38,377 bases of DNA from an uncultured Mycoplasmatota bacterium. Lineage in GTDB: Bacteria; Bacillota_I; Bacilli_A; RF39; UBA660. The DNA is taken from assembly GCA_900551525.1 (NCBI GenBank), contig URWD01000010.1:1-38377 (forward strand), written 5' to 3'. Within the stretch, counting starts at the first letter, position 1. Each line of letters opens with the position of its first letter. This document shows positions 14,669-21,557 of this stretch, in pieces. Both the position numbers and the translations under genes were made by a program. The notes under the pieces are model-generated. The model made no database searches. It was not told the origin of the DNA and was given only the letters and a program-made list of their open reading frames with translations.

Positions 14669-16258
14669 ATGGAAAGTAAAAAGACAAAAATAGTAAGTGT
14701 AGTGGCAATTGTAGCACTAGCTTTAACAATAATAACTGCAACATATGCATATTTTAATGCCCAAGTAGGTGATCCAGCAGCAGCAGATATCAAAGTTAAT
14801 GCAAATACTGTAGACACATTTACATTTTCAAATGGAAATGCAATATCTTTTAGTATAAATCAAGATAATTTTGCAAGTGGAAAAGGAAATCAAACAGGAA
14901 GTACATATGCAAGTGCAACCCTTACAGCAAATAATAAGACAAACACAGCAACAGAACATTACTATTTATATTTGAATATAGAAGATAATACATTTACATA
15001 TTCAATAAATGAAAATACCCCAGAAATAATAATGACAGTAACAGATAGTGCAGGAACAGAAATAACAGATATAAGTACATTAACTCATGTCATAGTAACT
15101 GGAGCAAATGGAACGCAAGTATCAGGATATGATATAACAAATAAATCTGGTCTTATTACATTATTTAATAACAGAGAAATCACAACAACATCAAGTAAAG
15201 AAGAAAAGTGGAATATAACAATAACATTTGTAAACTATGATGAAAATCAAAATGCAAATGCAGGAAAAAATATGAGTGCAAAAGTAATGATACAAAAGGA
15301 AGTAATACCTCAAGTGATATCAGATGTTTGTGGTAGCGGAGAGAATCTTGCAACATGTATAACAACATTATCAAGTAAAAGCATACCATCAGCTACTAAT
15401 ATCTACCATCATGATGCAAGCTTAACAAATGGTGCAGGAGATAATAGTTATAGATATTCTGGAGCAAATCCAAATAACTATGTATGTTTTGGAACAAATA
15501 CAAGTCCATGTCCAACAGATAACTTATATAGAATAATCGGAGTATTTGGAAATAATGTAAAACTAATCAAATATGATTATGCAACAAGTGCATTACTAGG
15601 AACAGATGGAGATTATCAAGGTTCAGAAACACCAGATGCAACATATTATAAAGGAAGTTTAACAACAATAGATACATATTACTGGAATAACTCAACAAGT
15701 ACAAATACATGGAGTGAAAGTAACTTAAATAAAGTAAATTTAAACACAAATTTCATTAATAATATAGGAGAAGAATGGACAAAAAAAATAGCAACAACAA
15801 CATGGAAAGTTGGAGGAAATACATGGGCAAATATATCACAAGTAGTACCGGCAACAGCATATCAAAATGAAGTAGTAAGCCCAGTAACGACAAATACAAC
15901 AGATAATGCAACAAAATACACAGCAAAAATAGGATTAATGTATGTGTCAGACTATGGATTTGCGGCAGAACCAAGTGCATGGACAACAACACTATATAAT
16001 TATGATGGAAGTGTGAATGATTCAACAATAAGATCATTAAATTGGATGTATATGGGATTTGATGACTGGACTATTTCCCGTGATGCGGGCTATTCTGGTG
16101 ATGCGTTCTTTGTGTTCGAAGGTGGTCGCGTGAACAGCTATGGCGTGGGCGACGATGTGTACACCTTCTTTGGCGTCAGACTGTCCTTCAATCTTGAATC
16201 TGCCATAACCTATGTATCGGGGAGTGGCAGCGCCGACGACCCGATTTTGATAAACTAA
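14669..16258 (+). CDS. SipW-type exported surface protein with CLec/FGE-like variable C-terminus
   Basis: The N-terminus (VVAIVALALTIITATYAYFNA) is a SipW-dependent-type signal peptide ending in TYAYF, as in TasA/camelysin-like proteins. Residues about 30-210 form a beta-rich domain (TDSAGTEITD, ITITFVNYDENQN). A short linker with Cys residues (VCGSGENLATCITTL) leads to a C-terminal domain with YRIIGVFGNNVKLIKYD, then IGLMYVSDYGFAA, DDWTISR, FFVFEGGRV, FFGVRLSFNL and SGSGSADDPILI. This last order is that of CLec/FGE-like adhesin or variable proteins; the paralogue at 8529 shares it. ATG 14669 follows GATGAGG. The last 190 bases differ sharply in composition from the rest (about half G+C, few A), see findings. 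No sipW gene is in the window. Confidence 0.85.
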   Translation: MESKKTKIVSVVAIVALALTIITATYAYFNAQVGDPAAADIKVNANTVDTFTFSNGNAISFSINQDNFASGKGNQTGSTYASATLTANNKTNTATEHYYLYLNIEDNTFTYSINENTPEIIMTVTDSAGTEITDISTLTHVIVTGANGTQVSGYDITNKSGLITLFNNREITTTSSKEEKWNITITFVNYDENQNANAGKNMSAKVMIQKEVIPQVISDVCGSGENLATCITTLSSKSIPSATNIYHHDASLTNGAGDNSYRYSGANPNNYVCFGTNTSPCPTDNLYRIIGVFGNNVKLIKYDYATSALLGTDGDYQGSETPDATYYKGSLTTIDTYYWNNSTSTNTWSESNLNKVNLNTNFINNIGEEWTKKIATTTWKVGGNTWANISQVVPATAYQNEVVSPVTTNTTDNATKYTAKIGLMYVSDYGFAAEPSAWTTTLYNYDGSVNDSTIRSLNWMYMGFDDWTISRDAGYSGDAFFVFEGGRVNSYGVGDDVYTFFGVRLSFNLESAITYVSGSGSADDPILIN

Positions 16259-16330
16259 TACTTTAGGCCATTGCCTTCATGCGTCTGCGGTTAGTGCAGG
16301 CGGGGCAGTGGCGCCAGCAAAAGTTAGTAG
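16062..16330 (+). other. GC-rich, A-poor 3' segment: candidate variable region
   Basis: By hand count 128 of 240 bases are G or C over 16081-16320, against 18 of 60 at 15901-15960. The segment covers the C-terminal 65 codons, the stop and about 70 bases beyond, then composition returns abruptly to AT-rich. Within 16078-16175 A falls to about one base in eight. Codons at the exposed positions are mostly NNY (GAT, GGC, TAT, TCT, GGT, AGC, GAC, TAC, ACC, TTC), as expected if AAY template codons had been diversified. No template repeat or reverse transcriptase is present in the window, so a retroelement target is inference. Confidence 0.55.
16267..16312 (+). repeat. Strong GC-rich hairpin just after the stop codon
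   Basis: GCCATTGCC (16267-16275) pairs with GGCAGTGGC (16304-16312) over 9 bp with one G-U. Inside it CGTCTGC (16282-16288) pairs with GCAGGCG (16296-16302) over 7 bp with one G-U, loop GGTTAGT. It starts eight bases after the stop. No T tract follows, so it is not a terminator. Position and form match the hairpins found after variable regions of diversity-generating retroelements. Confidence 0.75.
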
Positions 16331-16372
16331 CAATCTTTAATATATATAATGTATAATTGTAATGCTAAAATA

Positions 16373-16397
16373 AAAACTCATCATCTAGATGAGTTTT
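16373..16397. terminator. Bidirectional terminator between convergent genes
   Basis: AAAACTCATC (16373-16382) pairs with GATGAGTTTT (16388-16397) perfectly around ATCTA. T-rich flanks on both strands let it end both the 14669 gene and the minus-strand gene, whose stop codon lies in it. Confidence 0.85.
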
Positions 16398-17082
16398 GTT
16401 TTGTCATTTTTCTTTTTCTAGTTAAATAACAATCTCTTTCGTAATTTACTAAATTTGTAAGATAATCTTTATATGTTTTTCTTCTCATTAATCTATCAAA
16501 TTTATCAGTTAATCTATATATTGAACCATCTTTATTAAATGGATCAATGTAAAATTCTCTATCTAATTCTTTTGAATACATACTTTCATTAAGTAAGAAA
16601 CCATCAATGTCTAGAACTCCTTGTAAAGTCATTGTCCCAAAATCAGTAAGTACTTCTTCCATAACATAAAATTGTTGCTTTTCTTCATCAAAAGAAATTC
16701 TATCATAAAAATCTGAAATAACTTTTCCAAATTCAAATGAATAAATAAAATCTTTATAAAATCCAGGAATAATTATTTCTTTACTTGATAATAGACTTTT
16801 ATTTAATTTTAAACTATTTGGTCTAATACAAAATGAATTAACAGACTTTGAACCTTTTTCATTTATTCTAAAAAAGCTTAATTTTTGTCTACCACAATTA
16901 CCTTTTAAATCATTTTTATTACATTTTTCTAATATCATAAAATTACTATTATCTAAAACTTTAAAAATAAATACTCCTTCAAATTGATAAAAACATTTTT
17001 CTGTAAAATTATCATACACAGATATTTTATTTTTTTCTATTTCAACTTTCATATTTACTTCTGGAAATATATATAATGTCAT
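16381..17082 (-). CDS. Hypothetical protein, 233 aa
   Basis: Read from ATG 17082, chosen for GGAGAA nine bases upstream; an ATG twelve codons earlier precedes that site and overlaps the promoter. The product is soluble and beta-rich at the N-terminus (MTLYIFPEVNMKVEIEKNK, FEGVFIFKVLDNSNFMIL), with four cysteines and a strongly basic end (DRLMRRKTYKDYLTNLV, LTRKRKMTKQ). No recognisable domain, signal peptide or membrane segment. It is divergently transcribed from the SPOR-protein/mreCD operon and shares a control region with it. Confidence 0.7.
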   Translation of the reverse strand: MTLYIFPEVNMKVEIEKNKISVYDNFTEKCFYQFEGVFIFKVLDNSNFMILEKCNKNDLKGNCGRQKLSFFRINEKGSKSVNSFCIRPNSLKLNKSLLSSKEIIIPGFYKDFIYSFEFGKVISDFYDRISFDEEKQQFYVMEEVLTDFGTMTLQGVLDIDGFLLNESMYSKELDREFYIDPFNKDGSIYRLTDKFDRLMRRKTYKDYLTNLVNYERDCYLTRKRKMTKQNSSR

Positions 17083-17106
17083 TATTATTTCTCCTTTTGC
17101 TTTGGT

Positions 17107-17161
17107 ATTATAGCACACTTTCCTTATTTTGACAAATTTTTTAAATAGTTTGTGCTATTAT
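17107..17161. promoter_or_regulatory. Divergent promoters with mirrored extended -10 boxes
   Basis: For the minus-strand gene: TTGTCA (17135-17130), 17-bp spacer, TATAAT (17112-17107) with TGTGC before it, a full extended -10. For the plus-strand gene: TGTGCTATTAT at 17151-17161, also an extended -10. The two -10 regions form a near-perfect inverted repeat, ATTATAGCACA (17107-17117) and TGTGCTATTAT (17151-17161), 33 bp apart. Confidence 0.75.
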
Positions 17162-17177
17162 GTAATTGGTGATAAAA

Positions 17178-17621
17178 ATGAAAAAATATTTAAAGATTTT
17201 ATTATTTTCTGTTGCAATTGGTGGACTTCTAGCTTATCTTTTCTACCGAGATATAAACAAAGAGGTAAGGGCTATTTCTAAAAAAGAAGAAGTAGTAACC
17301 ATTTTTCAAACTGGTGTTTTTAAAGACTATAACAATGCTCTTGAGTTTTCCAAAACCTTTGCATCATCTATCGTTTATAAAGATAATGATTATTATAGAG
17401 TTATTATTGCCCTTACATATCATGAAGATGTTAAAACAAAACTTGAAGTAATATACACAAATAAAGAAATAAATTACTATTTAAAAGAAGTTCGAGTATC
17501 TAAAGATTTAATAGAAAAAATAAGTAAATTTGAAAGTATAATACTAAAAAGTGATAAAGAAGAAGTGATAGATAATGTAAATAACAGCATCTTAAAATTA
17601 TTTTCATCATATATTAAATAA
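17178..17621 (+). CDS. Membrane-anchored SPOR-like protein in the spoIIB position
   Basis: ATG 17178 (147 aa) follows GGTGA at 17168; a TTG at 17166 lies on that site. One N-terminal membrane segment (about residues 5-22) precedes a charged stalk and a domain with the SPOR pattern: TIFQTGVFKDYNNALEFSKTF, then ASSIVYKDNDYYRVIIALT. SPOR domains bind denuded septal peptidoglycan. In Bacillus the SPOR protein SpoIIB lies upstream of mreBCD, and the order here (SPOR protein, mreC, mreD, spoIVFA, spoIVFB, rplU, prp, rpmA) matches, so a spoIIB-like role in septation is likely. Assignment rests on weak domain similarity plus strong synteny. Confidence 0.65.
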   Translation: MKKYLKILLFSVAIGGLLAYLFYRDINKEVRAISKKEEVVTIFQTGVFKDYNNALEFSKTFASSIVYKDNDYYRVIIALTYHEDVKTKLEVIYTNKEINYYLKEVRVSKDLIEKISKFESIILKSDKEEVIDNVNNSILKLFSSYIK

Positions 17622-17640
17622 TTTTAGACATACTAATAAT

Positions 17641-18303
17641 ATGATAAAGAAATATAAAGATTACATTATTTTATTAGGTGTTTTTTTACTATTTTTATTT
17701 GCAAGTCAAGTAAATAGATTTTTAACTGCTATAAATCCTAATTTAGACACTAGTAAAATAGTTATTAATTATGATAAACATTTAAAAGAAGAACTTGATA
17801 ATATAAAGAAAATAAATGATATAAAGTTTGATGATAATTTAGATATCATAGTAAGCCGTGTTAAATATAGAGATGTTTATGAATATAGTAATACATTAAC
17901 AATATTTAAGGGAACAAAGAATAATGTAAACGTTGGTGATGCTGTTTTAACAAATAATGGTTTAGTCGGAGTAATTAGTAAAACTTATGATTATTATTCA
18001 GTAGTAAGTTTAATAACAAATAAGAAAAGTAATATTTCTGTTAAAATAAATGATGCAGTTGGTGTTTTAAAATTAGAAAATGGAAAACTAGTGGTAACAA
18101 GTATAAATAACTATAAAAATATAAGTATTGGTGATGAAATATATACATCAGGACTTGGAAATTTGCCAGATAATATCTATGTAGGTAAAGTAAAAAAAGT
18201 AAGTTTAAATGATACAGAAATTGAAAAGGTAATAGAAGTAGATATTGAAAATAGGTTAGATACTTTAGATTATCTTTTCATATGGAGGATAAATCATGAT
18301 TAA
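17641..18303 (+). CDS. mreC: Rod shape-determining protein MreC
   Basis: A bitopic protein of the elongasome linking PBP2/RodA to MreB. One membrane segment (about residues 9-27) is followed by a periplasm-side coiled coil (HLKEELDNIKKIND) and the two beta-barrel subdomains: VSRVKYRDVYEYSNTLTIFKGTKNNV, GDAVLTNNGLVGVIS, SLITNKKSNISVKIN and SIGDEIYTSGLGNLPDNIYVGKV, all in MreC order. At 220 aa it is on the short side. No good ribosome site precedes ATG 17641, suggesting coupling to the upstream gene. The 3' end overlaps mreD by eight bases. mreB is not in the window. Confidence 0.93.
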   Translation: MIKKYKDYIILLGVFLLFLFASQVNRFLTAINPNLDTSKIVINYDKHLKEELDNIKKINDIKFDDNLDIIVSRVKYRDVYEYSNTLTIFKGTKNNVNVGDAVLTNNGLVGVISKTYDYYSVVSLITNKKSNISVKINDAVGVLKLENGKLVVTSINNYKNISIGDEIYTSGLGNLPDNIYVGKVKKVSLNDTEIEKVIEVDIENRLDTLDYLFIWRINHD

Positions 18304-18676
18304 AGTATTTATTGATAGCATGATTTATAATTTTACGCCCTTTAAAAGTTTTTTCTTTCTAACTAATATTAATTCCAGAAGTTTTATTTATAACCTAACC
18401 GTGGGTTTATTCGTAGATTTATTTGTAATTCATTCATTTCCTTTAAATACTATATTTATGTGTATAGTTTATTTAATACATAAGTATTTAAAAATAAATT
18501 ATTATAATGTAATTAATTACTATGTTTTTAATATAAGTATAGTATTTATATATTATCTTACTTTTTGTAGTATTTTTAACTTTAAAAATATATTTTTTAA
18601 TATGTTTATTATAAATAGTGTCTTTATTATAATAAGTTATATTAAAGATAGTAAAGACATAAAATTATATCGGTGA
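18296..18676 (+). CDS. mreD: Rod shape-determining protein MreD (short)
   Basis: ATG 18296 lies within the end of mreC with GGAGG at 18284-18288. The 126 residues are almost entirely hydrophobic, with about four to five membrane segments (LTVGLFVDLFVIHSFPLNTIF, NISIVFIYYLTFC, FIINSVFIIISYI). MreD proteins usually have 160-170 residues, so this is a reduced form. The sequence is too divergent for residue-level proof; the identity comes from size, hydropathy, the 'GLFVDLF' motif typical of MreD and the position after mreC. Confidence 0.8.
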   Translation: MIKVFIDSMIYNFTPFKSFFFLTNINSRSFIYNLTVGLFVDLFVIHSFPLNTIFMCIVYLIHKYLKINYYNVINYYVFNISIVFIYYLTFCSIFNFKNIFFNMFIINSVFIIISYIKDSKDIKLYR

Positions 18677-18681
18677 TATAA

Positions 18682-19275
18682 ATGGAAGAATATCTTGAAG
18701 CTTTTAAAAAAAGAAAAAGTGGTCATGAATTTAAAACTAGTTCTAAAATAAATATAAAACCCATTATTTCTAAGTTTTTAATAGCAGTGATATTCTTTTT
18801 AGTTAGTGTAATATTTACAAATTCAAGTGATAAAAATTTGCTTTTTTATAAAGAACATGTTTTAACAGAAAGCATTCCCTTTACTAAAATAAAAGGGTGG
18901 TATGAAGATTTATTCGGAGAAGTACTTCCTAAAAATGATAATAATCAAATGGTTATGAATGGTCATTTAGTGTATAAAAGTATTGAAAGCTATAAAGATG
19001 GTGAAGTGCTTAGTCTAAGTAGTAATACTTTAATTAATAATTTAACAAGTGGAGTAGTAGTTTTTGTGGGAGAAAAGGATGATTATGGAGAAACTGTCAT
19101 TATTCAAGGTGTTGATGGCGTAGATATTTGGTATGGAAATTTAACTAATGTATCTGTAAAACTATATGATTATGTTGAAAAAAATAAATTAATTGGTGAA
19201 ACAAAAGATGATAAATTGTATTTAGTTATAAAAAAGAATAATGAATTTATAAAATATGAAGATTATCAGGCTTGA
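18682..19275 (+). CDS. SpoIVFA-like protein with degenerate M23 domain
   Basis: One membrane segment (about residues 30-46) follows a basic cytoplasmic N-terminus. The outer part holds a C-terminal LytM/M23-like fold: SGVVVFVGEKDDYGETVIIQ, DIWYGNLTNVSVKLYDYV, KLIGETKDDKLYLVIKK. The metal ligands expected of an active M23 peptidase are absent: the usual HLH before FEV is replaced by LYL before VIK and no HxxxD motif is seen. That loss is normal for SpoIVFA, which inhibits the SpoIVFB protease. Its position just before spoIVFB and after mreD supports the call. Start ATG 18682 with CGGTGA a few bases before. Confidence 0.8.
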   Translation: MEEYLEAFKKRKSGHEFKTSSKINIKPIISKFLIAVIFFLVSVIFTNSSDKNLLFYKEHVLTESIPFTKIKGWYEDLFGEVLPKNDNNQMVMNGHLVYKSIESYKDGEVLSLSSNTLINNLTSGVVVFVGEKDDYGETVIIQGVDGVDIWYGNLTNVSVKLYDYVEKNKLIGETKDDKLYLVIKKNNEFIKYEDYQA

Positions 19276-19999
19276 TTATACTTCAATATATTTACTTTTC
19301 ATACTCTTTTTATGTGGATATATAAGAATAGGCTTAATAATTAGTTTAATTATTATATTTCATGAACTAGGTCATGTTTTAGTGTGTCTCATTTTTAAAT
19401 ATAAAGTTATAAGTGTAACTCTTTATCCTTTCGGAGGCATTACAAAAGTAGAAAAAGATATTAATACTGAAACTAATAAAGAAATAGTACTTGCTCTAGC
19501 AGGGATATTTATGCAAATATTACTTATTCCCATAGTTAAGTTTATTAATATTCATGATTATGATATCTTTTTAAAATATAATTTAAGTATAATGTTTTTT
19601 AATTTGCTACCTATAATACCTTTGGATGGTTCAATAGTTTTAAAAAGTATATTAAATAAATTTTTTTCATTTAAAACATCATATAAATTATATATAATTA
19701 TTAGTATTATAAGTATTATTTTGTACACTTTATTTAATTATAAATATAGTTTAAATAACTACTTAATACTTGGTGTATTTCTATATAAAATGTATAAGCA
19801 AGTTAAGGAATATAAATATATCTATAATAAATTTTTATTAGAAAGATATTTAAAAAAGTATAAATTTAAATATATAAGTACTAAAAAGGGCAATTTGGAT
19901 ATTTTAAAAATAGATACATATCAGTATTTTAAAGAAAGCGGAAAAATAGTAAGTGAGGCTAAAAAACTGCAAGAAAGATTTGACAAAACTAGTATTTAA
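19256..19999 (+). CDS. spoIVFB: SpoIVFB-like M50 intramembrane metalloprotease
   Basis: A site-2-protease family enzyme that cleaves substrates inside the membrane; in Bacillus SpoIVFB activates pro-sigma-K. The zinc motif HELGH (His36, Glu37, His40) lies in the second membrane segment and the third ligand is Asp124 in NLLPIIPLDGS. LAGIFMQI is the conserved segment between them. The C-terminal tail (about 70 residues) is basic and cytoplasmic, without a CBS domain. ATG 19256 overlaps the end of the SpoIVFA-like gene by 20 bases, so the two are co-translated. Presence of the pair suggests sporulation ability or a remnant of it; no sigma-K gene is in the window. Confidence 0.9.
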   Translation: MKIIRLDYTSIYLLFILFLCGYIRIGLIISLIIIFHELGHVLVCLIFKYKVISVTLYPFGGITKVEKDINTETNKEIVLALAGIFMQILLIPIVKFINIHDYDIFLKYNLSIMFFNLLPIIPLDGSIVLKSILNKFFSFKTSYKLYIIISIISIILYTLFNYKYSLNNYLILGVFLYKMYKQVKEYKYIYNKFLLERYLKKYKFKYISTKKGNLDILKIDTYQYFKESGKIVSEAKKLQERFDKTSI

Positions 20000-20008
20000 T
20001 GATAAAAT
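19980..20008 (+). promoter_or_regulatory. Sigma-A promoter of the rplU-prp-rpmA operon
   Basis: TTGACA (19980-19985), 17-bp spacer, TAAAAT (20003-20008), overlapping the last codons of spoIVFB. It allows ribosomal genes to be expressed independently of the upstream sporulation-type genes. Confidence 0.8.
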
Positions 20009-20035
20009 TAATATGTTTTTAAGTAATTTCTTAAA

Positions 20036-20098
20036 AAACCGCACAGAAAAGGTTATAAAACTTTATAGTTACCTTCATGGCGCGACTTCAAAAAAATA
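20036..20098 (+). ncRNA. L21 leader-like autoregulatory element
   Basis: The 5' UTR of rplU holds ACCGCACAGA and later TGGCGCGACTT with a stem between them (AAGG at 20049-20052 with CCTT at 20072-20075, and an inner TATAA/TTATA stem). This is the layout I recall for the Firmicutes L21 leader (GCACAG ... GGCGCGACU), which precedes rplU. The short ATG frame at 20077 is part of this RNA and not a start codon. A covariance-model search would settle it. Confidence 0.6.
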
Positions 20099-20112
20099 TA
20101 AGGAGGTATGAA

Positions 20113-20406
20113 ATGAAAGCTATATTTGAAACTGGTGGAAAACAATATTATGTTTCTGTTGGGGATACTATTTATGTTGAAAAATTAGATGCAGAAGTAG
20201 GAACAGATGTTACATTTGACAAAGTTTTATTTGCAGATGGTAAAGCTGGTAACCCATATGTTGATGCTAAGGTTGTATGTACTGTTGAAAAACATGGAAA
20301 AAACAAAAAGATTAAAGTGTTTAAATACAGACCTAAGAAAAAATATCGTAAGACTCAAGGTCATAGACAACCATACACTAAGTTAGTTGTTAAGAAAATT
20401 GGTTAA
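20113..20406 (+). CDS. rplU: 50S ribosomal protein L21
   Basis: A 97-residue large-subunit protein beginning MKAIFETGGKQYYV, the universal L21 start (IxxTGGKQYxV). It ends with IKVFKYRPKKKYRKTQGHRQPYTKLVVKKIG, the basic 23S-binding tail. AAGGAGG at 20100-20106 fixes ATG 20113; a longer frame from 20077 lies in the leader RNA. The stop overlaps prp by one base. Operon order rplU-prp-rpmA is conserved in Firmicutes. Confidence 0.97.
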   Translation: MKAIFETGGKQYYVSVGDTIYVEKLDAEVGTDVTFDKVLFADGKAGNPYVDAKVVCTVEKHGKNKKIKVFKYRPKKKYRKTQGHRQPYTKLVVKKIG

Positions 20407-20705
20407 TGATAAAGGTTAATATTAAAAATAATATCATTACAATGACTGGTCATGCTGAGTATGATGATTATGGCAAAGACATAGTTTGTGCATCAGCGTC
20501 ATCAATTGTTATTACAAGCATCAATTTATGTTTAAGGTTTGATAAAGATAGCATTAAATATAAGGAAGAGACTGATAAACTAACAATTGAAGTATTAAGT
20601 AATGATAAAAATATTTCACTAACAATTGAAAATATGATTATGATGCTTGAAGAACTTGCATCGACATACAAAAAAAATATTAAAATAATTAAGGAGGAAA
20701 TATAA
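20406..20705 (+). CDS. prp: Ribosomal-processing cysteine protease Prp (YsxB)
   Basis: Prp removes the N-terminal extension of L27 in Firmicutes. The 99-residue protein has the catalytic pair His16 (MTGHAEYDDYG) and Cys28 (KDIVCASAS), spaced 12 residues as in the Staphylococcus enzyme. The C-terminal half is a helix-strand region (SLTIENMIMMLEELASTY). It overlaps rplU (one base) and rpmA (one base), so all three are tightly coupled. The substrate is encoded next door and carries the matching cleavage motif. Confidence 0.95.
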   Translation: MIKVNIKNNIITMTGHAEYDDYGKDIVCASASSIVITSINLCLRFDKDSIKYKEETDKLTIEVLSNDKNISLTIENMIMMLEELASTYKKNIKIIKEEI

Positions 20706-20989
20706 TGAATTTCATGAAGTTAAATATCCAATTATTTGCTCACGTTAAAGCTCAAGGTTCAACTAAAAACGGTAGAGATTCAGCTGGTCGTAGACTTGGT
20801 GCTAAAGCAGCAGATGGCGAAACTGTAACTGCTGGTTCAATTCTTTATCGTCAAAGAGGAACTAGAATTTATCCAGGCACAAATGTTGGAATTGGAAAAG
20901 ATGATACATTATTTGCTAAAGTTACTGGTGTTGTAAAATACGAAAGACTTGGTAAAAATAGAAAAAAGGTAAGCGTATACGAAGCATAA
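20705..20989 (+). CDS. rpmA: 50S ribosomal protein L27 with Prp-cleaved N-terminal extension
   Basis: A 94-residue L27 precursor. The first 12 residues, MNFMKLNIQLFA, precede HVKAQGSTKNGRDSAGRRLGAK, the normal L27 start. The LNIQLFA before His13 matches the Firmicutes Prp cleavage motif LxxLQFFA, so cut after Ala12 is expected. The mature N-terminus reaches the peptidyl transferase centre. GGAGGAAAT precedes ATG 20705. An internal ATG (codon 4) would still give a precursor with the cleavage site. Confidence 0.97.
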   Translation: MNFMKLNIQLFAHVKAQGSTKNGRDSAGRRLGAKAADGETVTAGSILYRQRGTRIYPGTNVGIGKDDTLFAKVTGVVKYERLGKNRKKVSVYEA

Positions 20990-21004
20990 GTATGCGCTTT
21001 TTAT
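20972..21004 (+). terminator. Intrinsic terminator after rpmA
   Basis: AGCGTATAC (20972-20980) pairs with GTATGCGCT (20990-20998) with one G-U, followed by TTTTATT. The 5' arm is the last codons of rpmA. Confidence 0.85.
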
Positions 21005-21016
21005 TATGGAGGTTTT

Positions 21017-21508
21017 ATGAAATACAACAAAAAATTATATGATACAAGTATGATGCTTAGTGCATACACAGCACGTACAAAAAGAAGTGAAGAAATACTA
21101 AAAAAACAACGTGAACTATTTAAAATTATCGTTAAAAGATTTAGTCAAATTAAAGAATCTGAAGGATTAGCTTGTGTAACGTTTGTTTCAAAGTTTTATC
21201 AAGAACCTGATGAAGGTTATAATCTAATTAGAGAATTAATAGAACTTAATGCAATGGATGATTTAGCTAAAGACTATCTATTATATTTAACTAAAGCTGA
21301 ATATTTATGTGATGAATATCACACATCATATTTTGAAATAACCTGGGATTATCAAAATTATTATAAATTTATTAAATATCAAGAAGTAATTAATGGACTA
21401 GAAAACTTATCAGAAGAATATAGAAATAGATTTATGCAAGATATTGTAAAAACTTCAAAAATATATTGTAAAACTGAAAAAGAACTCAGAAGAAAAAGAA
21501 TAAAATAA
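21017..21508 (+). CDS. Hypothetical helical protein, 163 aa
   Basis: ATG 21017 with GGAGG at 21008-21012. The product is soluble and almost entirely alpha-helical by pattern, with many aromatic residues (YEITWDYQNYYKFIKYQEV) and charged helices (TARTKRSEEILKKQRELFKIIVKRF at the start, KTEKELRRKRIK at the end). No family is recognised. It is separated from rpmA by a terminator only 13 bases upstream and is followed by a strong terminator that covers the ribosome site of the next gene. Confidence 0.7.
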   Translation: MKYNKKLYDTSMMLSAYTARTKRSEEILKKQRELFKIIVKRFSQIKESEGLACVTFVSKFYQEPDEGYNLIRELIELNAMDDLAKDYLLYLTKAEYLCDEYHTSYFEITWDYQNYYKFIKYQEVINGLENLSEEYRNRFMQDIVKTSKIYCKTEKELRRKRIK

Positions 21509-21520
21509 TCATTATAAATT

Positions 21521-21555
21521 AATACCTTTAGTATATTTTACTAGAGGTGTTTTTT
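21521..21555 (+). terminator. 13-bp terminator that contains the next gene's ribosome site
   Basis: AATACCTTTAGTA (21521-21533) pairs with TACTAGAGGTGTT (21539-21551) around TATTT, with two G-U pairs, followed by T. The 3' arm carries the GAGGTG Shine-Dalgarno sequence for the TTG start at 21558, so transcripts that read through would have that site locked in the stem. Confidence 0.85.
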
Positions 21556-21557
21556 AT

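Noticed and set aside
15180..16037. Minus-strand open frames across the surface-protein gene
   Set aside because: They are Leu/Tyr/His-rich shadows of a Thr/Asn-rich coding strand and lack ribosome sites.
20077..20112. Upstream start for L21 (ATG 20077)
   Set aside because: It lies in the conserved leader RNA; the AAGGAGG site and the family N-terminus both point to ATG 20113.
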